A stretch of DNA of 64,000 nt from Lachnospiraceae bacterium (GTDB lineage: Bacteria > Bacillota > Clostridia > Lachnospirales > Lachnospiraceae), in contig JAFXQK010000075.1 of the NCBI GenBank assembly GCA_017527205.1, positions 49,937-113,936 on the forward strand. Reading direction: 5' to 3'. This document shows, piece by piece, positions 52,683-63,700 of the stretch (position 1 is the stretch's first letter; the number at the start of each line of letters is the position of its first letter). The position numbers and the translations under genes are program-made. The notes beneath the pieces were generated by a model, which saw only the letters and a program-made list of their open reading frames with translations, ran no database searches and was not told where the DNA came from.

Positions 52683-54776
52683 ATGAATGTTTACACAACA
52701 GACAAGATTCGTAACGTAGTGCTGCTTGGACATGGTGGAGCAGGAAAGACCTCTTTGGCAGAGGCATTTGGGTATATTTCGGGAATTACTTCCAGAATGG
52801 GAAAGATTTCTGACGGAAATACCATCAGCGATTACGGCAAAGAAGAGCAGAAGCGCCAGTTTTCCATTAGCACGTCCGTTATTCCTATCGAGTGGGAAGG
52901 CGTGAAGATTAACGTTTTGGATACCCCCGGTTATTTCGATTTTGTGGGTGAAGTAGAAGAGGCCGTCAGCGCTGCGGGCGCGGCAGTCATTGTTGTCAAC
53001 GGTAAGGCAGGCATTGAGGTCGGTACCTTAAAGGCCTGGGAGCTCTGCGAAAAGTATAAGCTGCCCAGAATTATTTACGTATCCAACATGGACGTGGACA
53101 ATGCATCCTTCCGTCAGGTAGTGGAGGACATGACGGGGCTCTTTGGAAAGAAGATGGCTCCTTTCCATCTGCCCATCCGTGAGAATGAGAAGTTCGTTGG
53201 TTACGTCAACGTGATTACTGAGTCTGGTAATCGTTGGAATGGCAAGGAGGTTGTACCCTGTGAGGTTCCGGAATATAGCAAGGCAAACCTTCAGATCTGC
53301 CGTGACACTTTGATGGAATCCGTTGCCGAGACCAGTGAAGAGATGATGGAGCGTTACTTTGGCGGTGAGGAATTTACTGAGGCCGAGATTCGTTCCGCTC
53401 TGAGAATCAACGTATGTGATTGTCAGATCGTTCCCATGACCATGGGCTCCAGCATTCTTTGTCAGGGCGTTTACACCTTGCTTGATGACATTATTAAGTA
53501 TTTCCCGAGCCCTGAGAACCGTGAGGTTGCAGGTATTAACAATAAGACCGGCGAGATTTATCATGCAGACTATGATTTCTCCAAGGCAAAATCCGCTTAT
53601 ATTTGGAAGACCATTGTGGATCCCTTCATTGGTAAGTATTCCCTGATCAAGGTGAACTCCGGCGTTCTGAAGACCGATGACATGATGTACAACGTGGATA
53701 AGGATATTGAGGAGAAGATCGGTAAGCTTTACGTGCTTCAGGGCAACAAGCCCATTGAGGTACCCGAGCTTCATGCAGGTGACATTGGCGCTCTTGCAAA
53801 GCTGACCGCTGCTCGTACCGGCAACAGCCTTTCCACGAAGGCTACGACGATTAAGTTTGGTAAGTTTGAGATCTCCACGCCTTATACCTACATGAGATAC
53901 AAGCCGAAGAACAAGGCGGACGTGGACAAGATTTCTCAGGCGCTGCAGAAGATCGGCCACGAGGATCTTACCATGAAGACCGTGAACGATTCCGAGAACA
54001 GCCAGCTTCTTCTGTACGGCATGGGCGACCAGCATCTTGAAATCATTGTCAGCAGACTGCTGAATGAATATAAGGTTGAAGTGGATCTGACCCAGCCCAA
54101 GGTAGCTTATCGCGAAACCATTCGCAAGAATTCCGACGTGGAATATAAGTATAAGAAGCAGTCCGGCGGACATGGCCAGTATGGTCACGTGAAGATGCGC
54201 TTTAGTCCTTCCGGAGACCTTGAGACGCCTTACGTATTCGAGACAGAGGTAGTCGGCGGTGCCGTTCCCAAGAACTACTTCCCTGCAGTAGAAAAGGGCT
54301 TGCAGGATTCCGTTCTTAGAGGTCCCTTGGCTGCATATCCCGTTGTCGGCGTAAAGGCTGTTCTGTACGATGGTTCCTACCATCCCGTAGATTCTTCGGA
54401 AATGGCCTTTAAGGTGGCAACGATTCAGGCATTCAAGAAGGGCTTTATGGAAGCACAGCCCGTTTTGCTTGAGCCAATCGTATCCCTGAAGGTTGTCGTT
54501 CCTGATTCCTATACGGGTGACGTAATGGGCGACCTTAATAAGAGAAGAGGACGCGTGCTTGGCATGAACCCGATCGCTGGCGGAAAACAGCAGATCGAGG
54601 CCGATGTTCCTCAGAGTGCCCTCTTTGGATATTGCACGGATCTTCGTTCCATGACTGGTGGACGCGGAGAGTATTCCTATCAGTTTGCTCGCTATGAGCA
54701 GGCTCCCAGCGACGTCCAGGAGAAGGAGGTTGCAGCAAGGGCGGCAAAGGTTGCGGAGAACGCAGTCGAAGAATAA
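52683..54776 (+). CDS. Elongation factor G paralogue (EF-G2-like GTPase)
   Basis: A 697-residue translational GTPase with all five EF-G domains. The sequence departs from canonical EF-G: the P loop is GHGGAGKTS; switch I reads RQFSISTS rather than RGITI; switch II is DTPGYFDF, so the catalytic His is Tyr; and the NKxD guanine motif is SNMD. It resembles the EF-G2 class, whose role differs from standard translocation and is mostly unknown. The canonical fusA is expected with rpsL/rpsG elsewhere. ATG 52683 follows TTGGAGGAAAG. Codon bias suggests good expression; own promoter and terminator. Confidence 0.9.
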   Translation: MNVYTTDKIRNVVLLGHGGAGKTSLAEAFGYISGITSRMGKISDGNTISDYGKEEQKRQFSISTSVIPIEWEGVKINVLDTPGYFDFVGEVEEAVSAAGAAVIVVNGKAGIEVGTLKAWELCEKYKLPRIIYVSNMDVDNASFRQVVEDMTGLFGKKMAPFHLPIRENEKFVGYVNVITESGNRWNGKEVVPCEVPEYSKANLQICRDTLMESVAETSEEMMERYFGGEEFTEAEIRSALRINVCDCQIVPMTMGSSILCQGVYTLLDDIIKYFPSPENREVAGINNKTGEIYHADYDFSKAKSAYIWKTIVDPFIGKYSLIKVNSGVLKTDDMMYNVDKDIEEKIGKLYVLQGNKPIEVPELHAGDIGALAKLTAARTGNSLSTKATTIKFGKFEISTPYTYMRYKPKNKADVDKISQALQKIGHEDLTMKTVNDSENSQLLLYGMGDQHLEIIVSRLLNEYKVEVDLTQPKVAYRETIRKNSDVEYKYKKQSGGHGQYGHVKMRFSPSGDLETPYVFETEVVGGAVPKNYFPAVEKGLQDSVLRGPLAAYPVVGVKAVLYDGSYHPVDSSEMAFKVATIQAFKKGFMEAQPVLLEPIVSLKVVVPDSYTGDVMGDLNKRRGRVLGMNPIAGGKQQIEADVPQSALFGYCTDLRSMTGGRGEYSYQFARYEQAPSDVQEKEVAARAAKVAENAVEE

Positions 54777-54786
54777 AAGTATTTTC

Positions 54787-54819
54787 AAAGGAGTCCCGTT
54801 TAGGCGGGGCTCCTTTTTT
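54787..54819 (+). terminator. Terminator of the EF-G paralogue
   Basis: AAAGGAGTCCCG (54787-54798) pairs with CGGGGCTCCTTT (54805-54816) with one T-G pair, followed by more T. Confidence 0.92.
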
Positions 54820-54916
54820 GTTGTGAGGAAAGAATCCAAGCGACCTGATAAGAAGTCTTTCGGCGGAAACTTATAAAGTTGAGGAAATCCTTGGAAAATT
54901 TTAAGAATTTTGCCTA

Positions 54917-54944
54917 TTGATTATTTAGAAATATGTTATATGAT
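54917..54944 (+). promoter_or_regulatory. Promoter of the phospholipid genes
   Basis: TTGATT (54917-54922), 16-base spacer, TATGAT (54939-54944), 57 bases before the PAP2 gene. Confidence 0.5.
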
Positions 54945-55000
54945 AGAAAGTGAGAAATTTTGACATAGAAAGCACTATATTTTGTTGTTTGGTGAGGAGA

Positions 55001-55687
55001 ATGAAAAAGAAAATCGTTCCAAGGGAAATGTTGATTCCGATCATCATTACGTTATTATGTAATCATATTGCATATTTTGTGTCCAGAATCTTTACATCCG
55101 GATTGGTGCATCACGAGGTGACGTTTGCATGGGAAAATCATATTCCGTTGATGCCTTGGACGATTATCATTTATTGGGGCTGTTATTTTTTTTGGATTGC
55201 AAATTATATATTAGCAGCAAGACGTGATCGAAGAACGGCGTACCGTTTCTTTTGTGCGGACGTTAGCGCCAAGCTGGTCTGTCTCTTCTTTTACGTGGTA
55301 TTTCCCACGACAAATATCCGGCCGTCCGTGGAGGGAACGGGAGTGTTTGAAGTCTTGTTACGTCTTCTGTATCAAATTGACGCACCGGACAACCTTTTTC
55401 CTTCCATCCATTGCCTGACAAGCTGGTTTTGTTATATAATAGTGCGGGATGATAAAAGGGTTTCACGATGGTACCGCGGATTTTCCTTACTCTTTGCGAT
55501 TGCCGTTTGTATTTCTACGCTGACAACAAAGCAGCATGCGGTAGTTGACGTCATTGGAGGAGTGGGACTTGCAGAGTTTAGTTATTTCCTTGTTGGAAAG
55601 CTTGGACTTGGCGATAGATACCGTGGCGCATTGGTTTCCCTGCGAATGTACGTAAGAAGACACAGACTCCAGAAATTGAAAGCATGA
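55001..55687 (+). CDS. PAP2 superfamily membrane phosphatase
   Basis: A 228-residue protein with about six membrane segments. The PAP2 motifs are NLFPSIHCLTSW (C2, catalytic His) and STLTTKQHAVVDVIGGV (C3, His and Asp). The C1 Lys/Arg motif is poorly matched. Such enzymes dephosphorylate lipid phosphates or undecaprenyl pyrophosphate. Followed by pssA and psd, it probably works in phospholipid supply, but recycling of the polyprenyl carrier is equally possible. Start ATG 55001 follows GGTGAGGAGA. Confidence 0.85.
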   Translation: MKKKIVPREMLIPIIITLLCNHIAYFVSRIFTSGLVHHEVTFAWENHIPLMPWTIIIYWGCYFFWIANYILAARRDRRTAYRFFCADVSAKLVCLFFYVVFPTTNIRPSVEGTGVFEVLLRLLYQIDAPDNLFPSIHCLTSWFCYIIVRDDKRVSRWYRGFSLLFAIAVCISTLTTKQHAVVDVIGGVGLAEFSYFLVGKLGLGDRYRGALVSLRMYVRRHRLQKLKA

Positions 55688-55783
55688 AATGGCCGGAGAG
55701 GCGTCGAGGCACTTCTTGAAAAAGAAGTCTTAATGTTTAAGAAGAAAACTCATCAATCGATCAGGTGAGATGACAAAAGGATT

Positions 55784-56497
55784 ATGAGGATGGAAAGAGA
55801 TAGAGAACATAAAAAAATAGGTTTTTATGATTATACGGTCGTATTGACCTATACGGGCTTTTTGATTTCGCTTTATGGAATTATGCAGGTAGCAAATGGA
55901 AGGTTTTGGCATGCCATTATCTGCCTGATGCTTTCTGGCGTCTGTGACATGTTTGATGGTGCCGTGGCAGCGACCAAGAAGGATCGCACGGCGCAGGGAA
56001 AGCGTTTTGGCATTCAGATCGACTCCTTGAGTGATCTTGTCAGCTTTGGCGTTTTTCCGGCATTTTTTGTGTATGAGCTGTCAGGCAGGGGAGTGGTTGT
56101 GGGAATAATCTGTTGCGCATACGCACTTTGTGCCCTGATTCGTCTGGCATATTATAACGTGCTTGAGGAGGAACGGCAGGACAGAATGGCTGCCAATCAT
56201 AAGAGCATGGCAGAAATGGACGTCGAGGAATGCGTTATGGAGGAAGAGAGAAAGGTATATCTCGGGTTGCCGGTTACGGTCATTGCGATTACCCTTCCAG
56301 CATTGTTTTTCTTCTTTGATGACAGCATTTTGCATCACAATGCATGGCTTGGCGGACTTTTGGCGATTACCGCCATTTTGTTTGTGACTCCCATTGAGAT
56401 CGAAAAGCCTAAGCTCATGGGAAAAATCGTGTTAATCCTACTGGCACTCTTGGAAATGCTCGGGATGGCATGGCTTAAACTGATGGGGGTTGCGTAA
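55784..56497 (+). CDS. pssA: CDP-diacylglycerol-serine O-phosphatidyltransferase
   Basis: Makes phosphatidylserine from CDP-diacylglycerol and serine at the membrane. The 237-residue protein has the CDP-alcohol phosphatidyltransferase site DMFDGAVAAT...GIQIDSLSD, with the usual DG-x2-AR written as DGAVAA, and about six to seven membrane segments. Substrate is inferred from the downstream decarboxylase: its TAA overlaps the psd ATG by one base. ATG 55784 or 55790 may be the start, both near AAAAGG. Confidence 0.9.
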   Translation: MRMERDREHKKIGFYDYTVVLTYTGFLISLYGIMQVANGRFWHAIICLMLSGVCDMFDGAVAATKKDRTAQGKRFGIQIDSLSDLVSFGVFPAFFVYELSGRGVVVGIICCAYALCALIRLAYYNVLEEERQDRMAANHKSMAEMDVEECVMEEERKVYLGLPVTVIAITLPALFFFFDDSILHHNAWLGGLLAITAILFVTPIEIEKPKLMGKIVLILLALLEMLGMAWLKLMGVA

Positions 56498-57309
56498 TGA
56501 AACAAAAGGAATCACCGATTCTTCGATTTTGCTATCATACCATCCCGGGAAGAATTCTGTTAAGGGTACTGATTTCCCCAAGTATCTCAAAGCTTTGCGG
56601 ATTATTTATGGATTGCAGGGCATCTGCCGTGTTCATACCATTCTTTCGGCGCGCAAATGCCATAACCATGAAGGGCGTGGAAATCCCCAAGGGGGGATTT
56701 TCGTCATTTAATGCTTTCTTTTGCAGAAAGCAAAGGCGAACTATTGGAGATGCCGCGCTGCTGAGCCCCTGTGATGGGCTTCTGACAAGTATTCCCATTC
56801 ATGGCAATCAGATTTTTGACATTAAGCACACAAGGTTTTCCCTCGAGGATTTATTGCATGACCGCACCCTGGCAAAGGAATTTGAAAACGGAACGGCGCT
56901 GGTTTTTCGTCTGACGCCTGCCCATTATCACCGCTATGCATATGCGGCGGATGGAGAGATTCTTCACTGGAGGAGAATCAGTGGCGTACTCCATACCGTT
57001 CGGCCCATTTGTACCAGACAGGTGCCTGTATTTGCCCAGAATGCAAGGGAATATCAGGTCATCTTGACAAAGGAGCATGGGAAGCTTGTACAGATGGAGA
57101 TTGGCGCCATGCTGATCGGGCGCATCACAAATGAAGCACCGTACGGAAAAAGGGCCATCCGGGGCAGAGAGAAGGGACGATTTGAATTTGGCGGTTCCAC
57201 GATCCTGCTTCTGTTACAAAAGGATGCCGCTGAGCTTCAAAAAAAGTTTTTGGAGGCAGGACGGGACGGAGGCGAGTTGCCCGTTACCTATGGTGAAAAT
57301 TTGATTTAA
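56497..57309 (+). CDS. psd: Phosphatidylserine decarboxylase proenzyme
   Basis: Converts phosphatidylserine to phosphatidylethanolamine. The 270-residue proenzyme has SPCDG near the middle, the PAHYHRYAYAADG stretch with the conserved His, and the self-cleavage site FGGSTILLL near the C terminus, where the Ser becomes the pyruvoyl prosthetic group. Translationally coupled to pssA. No clear terminator follows in the short gap before the next promoter. Confidence 0.94.
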   Translation: MKQKESPILRFCYHTIPGRILLRVLISPSISKLCGLFMDCRASAVFIPFFRRANAITMKGVEIPKGGFSSFNAFFCRKQRRTIGDAALLSPCDGLLTSIPIHGNQIFDIKHTRFSLEDLLHDRTLAKEFENGTALVFRLTPAHYHRYAYAADGEILHWRRISGVLHTVRPICTRQVPVFAQNAREYQVILTKEHGKLVQMEIGAMLIGRITNEAPYGKRAIRGREKGRFEFGGSTILLLLQKDAAELQKKFLEAGRDGGELPVTYGENLI

Positions 57310-57339
57310 TTTCCTGCCAAAAATTGGGGGAGAATCGGG

Positions 57340-57368
57340 TTGTATTTTCTCATTTTTTGTGTTATACT
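57340..57368 (+). promoter_or_regulatory. Promoter of the leader RNA / large surface protein gene
   Basis: TTGTAT (57340-57345), 17-base spacer, TATACT (57363-57368). Predicted start near 57375, 335 bases before the start of the surface gene. Confidence 0.75.
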
Positions 57369-57374
57369 TTATCT

Positions 57375-57490
57375 ATTCAGAGGCAACATTTCGGGATGAA
57401 AAATTGAAGATTTATGTCGAAATAATATAAGCTATGGTATCGCAAGAGGAGCAATCTCTGTGGCTTTTTTTCGATATTTTATGCTTATAT
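57375..57490 (+). ncRNA. Structured leader or small RNA upstream of the large surface gene
   Basis: Between the promoter and the terminator at 57491 lies an RNA with a long-range hairpin: TCGAAA near 57418 pairs with TTTCGA near 57470, with AAGC/GCTT above it and AAGAG/CTCT at the tip. No coding frame or recognised riboswitch consensus is present. It may be a regulated leader or a stand-alone small RNA. The stretch 57515-57709 holds no supported gene. Confidence 0.4.
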
Positions 57491-57514
57491 AACGCCTGTA
57501 ATAGGCGTTTTTTT
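57491..57514 (+). terminator. Strong terminator in the leader of the large surface gene
   Basis: AACGCCT-GTAAT-AGGCGTT (57491-57509) followed by T to 57514. It lies 195 bases before the gene it precedes, so transcription must read through it or start again downstream. Confidence 0.92.
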
Positions 57515-57709
57515 GTTTGCGAGGAAGGAAACCAAGCGGCCGGCTTTTATGAGTAAAATCAGATGGCTTTATGAATGCTCTGATATAAGCGGGCGAAGAG
57601 TACAAGAACTAAAGGTTGATAAGTACATTGAATCTGGAAGAAAGGAAATATCCTCTGTCAGATCCGGTGGCTATTATCATAAATAATTCCGTCAAAGGAG
57701 GTAACTAAA

Positions 57710-60700
57710 TTGAAAAAACGAAAAAAATTAGGAAGGAAGCTGCTGAGCTGGTTGCTCACGTTGGCGATGGTCGTCGGGCTGATGCCGGGTATGGGCTTGA
57801 CGGCGTATGCGGCGTCAACTACTGTAACATGGAATCCGAGTGATATAGTTCCCGAACATCCGTTGGATGAGTCTTTCACTAAAGACGGTATTACTATTAC
57901 TGCCGCCACGTGTGATTTTCAAGAACTCACTTTCGGAGGGGGCGGCACATTCACGACCACGCTTGGAAACTTTACTAAAATTGAAATATCTGCCGATTAC
58001 GCTGGCGATGTTTCTGGAACAGGCTGGTCAAATGATGGGTGGCAAAGCGCAACATGGACAGGTGATGCCGCCAGCGTATCGTTTAGTGGCGATATCTGGG
58101 GTGGAGGTATGACATGTGATGGAGGTAATTTGACGATAGTCTTTACGATTGCCACCGTCCCCGTCACCGGCGTGACGCTGGACAAGACCGATGCGCAGAC
58201 CATCGACGTGGGCGGCAAAGTAGCTTTCACCGCCACCGTTGCGCCTGACGGTGCTACGGATAAGACGGTGAAGTGGAGCGTCGGCGGGACGAATGCGGGC
58301 GCTGTAAAGCTGTATACCGATGCGGACTGCACCACTGAGGTTGGCGTGGATGCCACCGAAACACTGACCGTCTACGCCAAGGGCATATCGGCGGGCAGTG
58401 CTACCGTCACCGCCACCAGCAATGCCGACAGCACGAAGAGCGCAAGTTGCAATGTGACGGTGAATGCGGCCGCGCATACCCACAACGACATTACCTTCAC
58501 CGCATGGACAAGCAATGACAGCCTTCCCACGGCGGCAGGCAGCTATTATCTGGCAAATGACGTAACTTTAGGCAGTCTTTGGAATGTACCTGAAGGCACA
58601 ACCAATCTGTGCCTGAACGGGCATGCGATTAAGTCAATCGGTGATCACAGGATGATGGAGGTAGGGGCAGGAGTCACGCTGAGCCTGTATGATGAAGGGG
58701 CAGGAGTACACAAATATACCCTTAACGGCGATGGACTTGCCGTGGTAGATGACAATGCCACCGGTGAAAACGTAAAGACGTTTGAAGGGGGCTATCTCAC
58801 AGGTGCTTATGCTTCTAATTTAACCGGCGCATGTGTTTTGGTAAAAGATGGCGGAATCTTTAATATGCACGGCGGTACGATGATCGGAAATTATGCTGCT
58901 AAATATGCTTTCGGCGGCGCAGTAAGCGTTCAGGCATCACGCTTTGAGATGACCGGCGGAAAAATGATCGGAAACGTATCCATGCATGGCGCCGTTGATA
59001 CTAGAGGCGGCGGAGACGGCTTCATCATGAAGGGCGGAGAAATCAGCTACAATACTGCGTCAAACCAGGGCGGCGCCGTGTGCATGGGAAGCGGCGGAAT
59101 CGCGACCATAAGCGGCGGTAAAATAACAAATAATATTGCGCTTGGCAATCCGGATGGAAGCAGTGAGAGCGGCGGCATTGTATTCCGAAGCGGCGCGAGC
59201 GCCCTTAATATTTCAGGGAATCCCATTATAAAGGATAATGTTGGGGGCGACGTATATTTATGGAGCGGAAAAAAGATTAACGTAGTTGGAGAGCTTACTA
59301 ACGAAGCCTCCATCGGCATTACAATAAAACCTGCTACAGGAACTTCGGGATATGCCTCAGGTGTATTTACAAACTCTTCCGATACTTCCTTCAACATAGT
59401 GGGAGCCTTTTTCAGCAACAGTCAAGATTATGCAGTAGGCAAGAACGCAGACGGACAGCTGTTCCTTGGTTCACCCATCGTCACTCTGACCTATGATGGC
59501 AATGGTGCGACAGGCGGTAATGTTCCGGCAGAGACTACAGGCTATGCTTCCGGAAGCGCTATTACAGTGCCCGGAAATACAAACAGTCTCGTTAAAACAG
59601 GGCTTGTGTTCGATGGATGGAACACCATGGCGGACGGATCCGGAACAGCCTATGCAGCAGACCAAGCCTTTACCATTACTGCTAATACCACACTCTATGC
59701 ACAGTGGAAAATTGTTCATGTGCATGATGACATCTCCTTCACCGCATGGACTGATACGAACAGTATGCCCACCAAGGCGGGGAATTATTTCCTGGCCAAT
59801 GACGTGACCATCAGCAGTACCTGGAATGTTCCTTCCGGGATGACAAACCTTTGCCTGAACGGGCATGGTATCATTATGAGCGGAACGAATCGGGTAATTA
59901 CGGTCTCTTCCGGACGTACGCTGAATCTCTACGATTGCGGCACGGAAGCAGTGCATAAATTTACGGTGACTAATCCAAGCGATGGAGGCGCGGGACTGGC
60001 GAAGGTGAATGACGGCCTGGAAAACGGGTATCAGACCTTCACAGGAGGTTATATTACCGGCGGCCAAGGCGGCCAAGGCGGCGGAGTCTACATTGCCGGC
60101 GGAACATTCAACATGCACGGAGGAAATATTATCGGTAACCACGCCCAGGGATCAATGTATTACGATGGAGGCGGCGTGGCTCTTTCGGAAAATACGAACT
60201 CCCGGTTTGTCATGACCGGTGGTGCAATTCAGTATAATACCTCAGTTGGCCGCGGCGGAGGAGTGGGTATTCAGAAGAAGGCAACTGCGGAATTATCCGG
60301 CGATGCTAAGATCACGTACAACAGTTGCAACGATTGGGGCGGTGGTATTTCCTCGTTTGGAGCGCTCAGTATTTCCGGAAACGTGAAAATTACAAACAAT
60401 AAGGGGTGGAGTGCCCTGCATCCTCAACAGGGTTCCTTTAACGTCTCCGGTGCGCCTGTTATCTTCGATAATGAAGTTACAGCGAATGTACTTCCCGAAG
60501 TTATGATTAATGTTACCGGAACACTTACGGAGGGGGCGAAGCTCGGCGTTTATTGGAACAACGCCAAAGTGTTTACCAATAGTACCAATACATCCTTCAA
60601 TGATGTATCAAAATTTGTAAGCGACAACCCCAATCTTTCCGTAATGAAAAATGCGGATGAACAGCTCTGTCTGGGAACCAGTTATACCGTGACCTTCAAG

Positions 60701-63700
60701 GTAGTTAATGGTTCGTGGGATGATGAGACGACTGCCGACAAGACAGTGACTTTGAACGGTTATGAGGGAGCTGAGCTGAAGCTGACGGAAAACCAGATTC
60801 CGGCAGTCGGCAGTAAGCCGGGTGCAACCTATAAGGCAGAAGGAAGCTGGAACGTTACGCCGAACGTGAATACGGTGATCACGGCGGCGACTACCTACGT
60901 CTATACCTACGAGGAAAAAGATGCTCCGTCGGAAGCCGTAGCACCATATGTCACTTCATGGATGTCTGAATCCATTTGCGTAGAAGCTGTCAGCGGACAG
61001 GAGTATGTTATCGTCCTAAAAGGTCAGACGCCTGACTGGACTGAGGCGGTGACTACTACTGCAGAATATCATGAATTTGGGAATCTTACGCCGGCGACGG
61101 AATATACCATTTACACCCGCGTAAAAGAGACGGATAGTACCTTTGCATCTGAGGCAAAGAAAACGGACGTGTTGACGTCACTGAACGGGTGGGAAACGCG
61201 AGGCGAGCCCAAAACGGGAGAAACCATAACGATCATTCCCGATCCGGAAGATGCACAAGGGCTTACCTGGCAGTGGTACCATGCAGAAGTGAATGATCAG
61301 GAATCGGTTGTAAAGGGTGAGGCCATCGAAGGTGAAACAAGCTCATCCTACGTGGTAAAAGAGGGTGACGTAGGTAAATACCTCTATTACGTCATCAGCA
61401 AAGGCGGCAAAGAGCTGGAGAACGGCTACGTCGGCCCCGTAAGGATTACCATTCATCCTACGGTTTCGCTGGAAGGCTGGGCCTATGGTGAAAATCCCAA
61501 TACGCCGGTAGTCACGGGCAATACGGGGAACGGATCAGAGTCCTATACGTACGTGGAAAAAGGATCGGAAGACCCTGAAAGTGAGACGGTTCCCACAATG
61601 CCCGGAGACTATACTGTATTTGCATACGTAGAGGAATCCGGAGATTATGCTTTCGGTTATGCCGAGGCTGAGTTTACCATAACAAAGGCAACGCCTACTG
61701 CCAACGATTTTAACTTCACGGCACCTTCAGACCTTGATTACGACGGACACACCAAGACTGCCACGGTTACGTTCAATACGCAAAACGGCACGCTTAACGG
61801 CATGGGCGACGTGACGGTCAATTATTACAGCGACGCAAATTGCACCGATCAGGTAGAATCTAAGAATGCAGGAACCTATTACGTTGGCATTACCGTGGCC
61901 GAGGGCGACAACTACAACGCAACTACCTCTGTTTTACACGGTGATGACTGGCAGTTTGCGATAGGCAAGGTATCCGTAACGGCACCGACCATTGCTTCCA
62001 AGACCTACAATGGAGAAGTACAGACCGCAGACGTGCAGACAAGTAACCTGTACACGGTAACAACTAACGCAGGTGGTACGAATGTCGGTGAATATGACGT
62101 GGTTCTGACGCTGTCTGATTCGACCAATTACAAGTGGACGGAGAGCGATGAAGCAACTAAGACTTTGACCTTCCGGATCACGAAGGCAGCGGCGCCGACT
62201 GTCACTGTTCCGACACCGGAAGTAGTAACCTACGATCCCACAAAGACGCTGGCAGACGTTGCGTTGTCAGATGGCTGGACATGGGTAACGGCTACAACCG
62301 TGCCTACTGTAGTTAACGAAGGGTATGCTGCGGCTCTGACCGTGGATGATGCGAATTATGATTATGCCGAAGTTGAAGGCTATTCTGCTGCGACGCACAA
62401 GGTTACCAGAACGGTAGCACTTACCGTGAACAAGGCGGATGGCACCGCAGCTACCGTTAATCCGGCCAATAGGACTTATGATGGAACGAGTAAAGCGCTT
62501 GCAAGCGTTACGAGTGAAGCAGTTGGCGGTGAGATGAAATACGTACTCGGTGGAAATGGAACTACTGCACCGACGGAAGGATGGGGTTCTTCCATTCCTA
62601 CAGCAACCGATGCCGGAACCTATTATGTATGGTATAAGGTGGTTGGCGATGAGAATCACAACGACGCCGCCCCTGCCTGCATCACCGTAACCATTGGCAA
62701 AAAGGCCCTGACCATTACGGCGGACAGTGCTGCCAAGGTATATGACACAACGGCCCTGACCAAGGACAGCTATACCAATACAGATCTTGCAGCAGGGGAC
62801 AGCATCGAGAGCGTTACCATTACCGGCAGCCAGACGACTGCGGCCAGCAGCGACAACGTACCAAGCGGCGCGGTGATCAAGAATGGCGGGACGGACGTGA
62901 CCGCAAACTATCAGATTACCTATGTAAACGGTACCTTGACGGTGACCCAGGCCACCACCAATACGGTGACAGTTGACATCACGGGCTGGACCTATGGCGA
63001 GAGCGCAAATGCACCGACCTCCGGGGCAGACTTCGGAGCAAATACGGTGACCTACAGCTACAGCGACGCTCAGGATGGCACTTATACCGCTACAGTTCCC
63101 GTGAACGCAGGTACCTGGTACGTAAAGGCCAGCGTGGCAGAAACGGCTGACTACGTAGCGGGCGAGGCAACAAAGAGCTTCACCATCGCAAAGCGCGAGG
63201 TAGTGGTATCCGGCATCGTAGCAGTGGACAAGAACTATGACGGCACAAATACGGCAAGCCTTGATTTCTCTAAGGCAAGCTTTGAAAATCTGATGGAGGC
63301 AGATGCGGGAAAGCTCTCCGTGACCGCAACCGGAGCCTTCGAAGACGAGAAGATCGGCATGGACAAGAAGGTCAACATTACGGGTCTGACCCTGACAGGC
63401 GAGAAGGCCGGAAACTACGTGCTTGCAGCAAACGGCCAGCAGAAAGAGGCGACGGCAGACGTCAGCAACGTGATTCAGGTCACTGACGTAAGATTTACCG
63501 GAAGAATCAAGAACTTTACTGACCTGGAGGCGGATGTGACGGGCATTACCCTTGATCTTGCAAAGAGCCTTTGCACGGCGGCTGAGCTGGCGGCATACGG
63601 GGCCGGCGGAACCCTGGAGCTGGAGCTTGAAATCTCAAAGCTTGGAAACCTGATGACGGAGGACACGGTAAGCCTTGTGCAGAACGCAGTCCGCAGGGAC

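Noticed and set aside
57375..57514. Cyclic-di-GMP riboswitch before the surface gene
   Set aside because: Neither the class I nor class II conserved core could be found by eye, despite the suggestive context.
57549..57686. A 45-codon open frame before the large surface gene
   Set aside because: It begins ATG and ends just before the surface gene, but it has no ribosome binding site at usable distance and no recognisable product.
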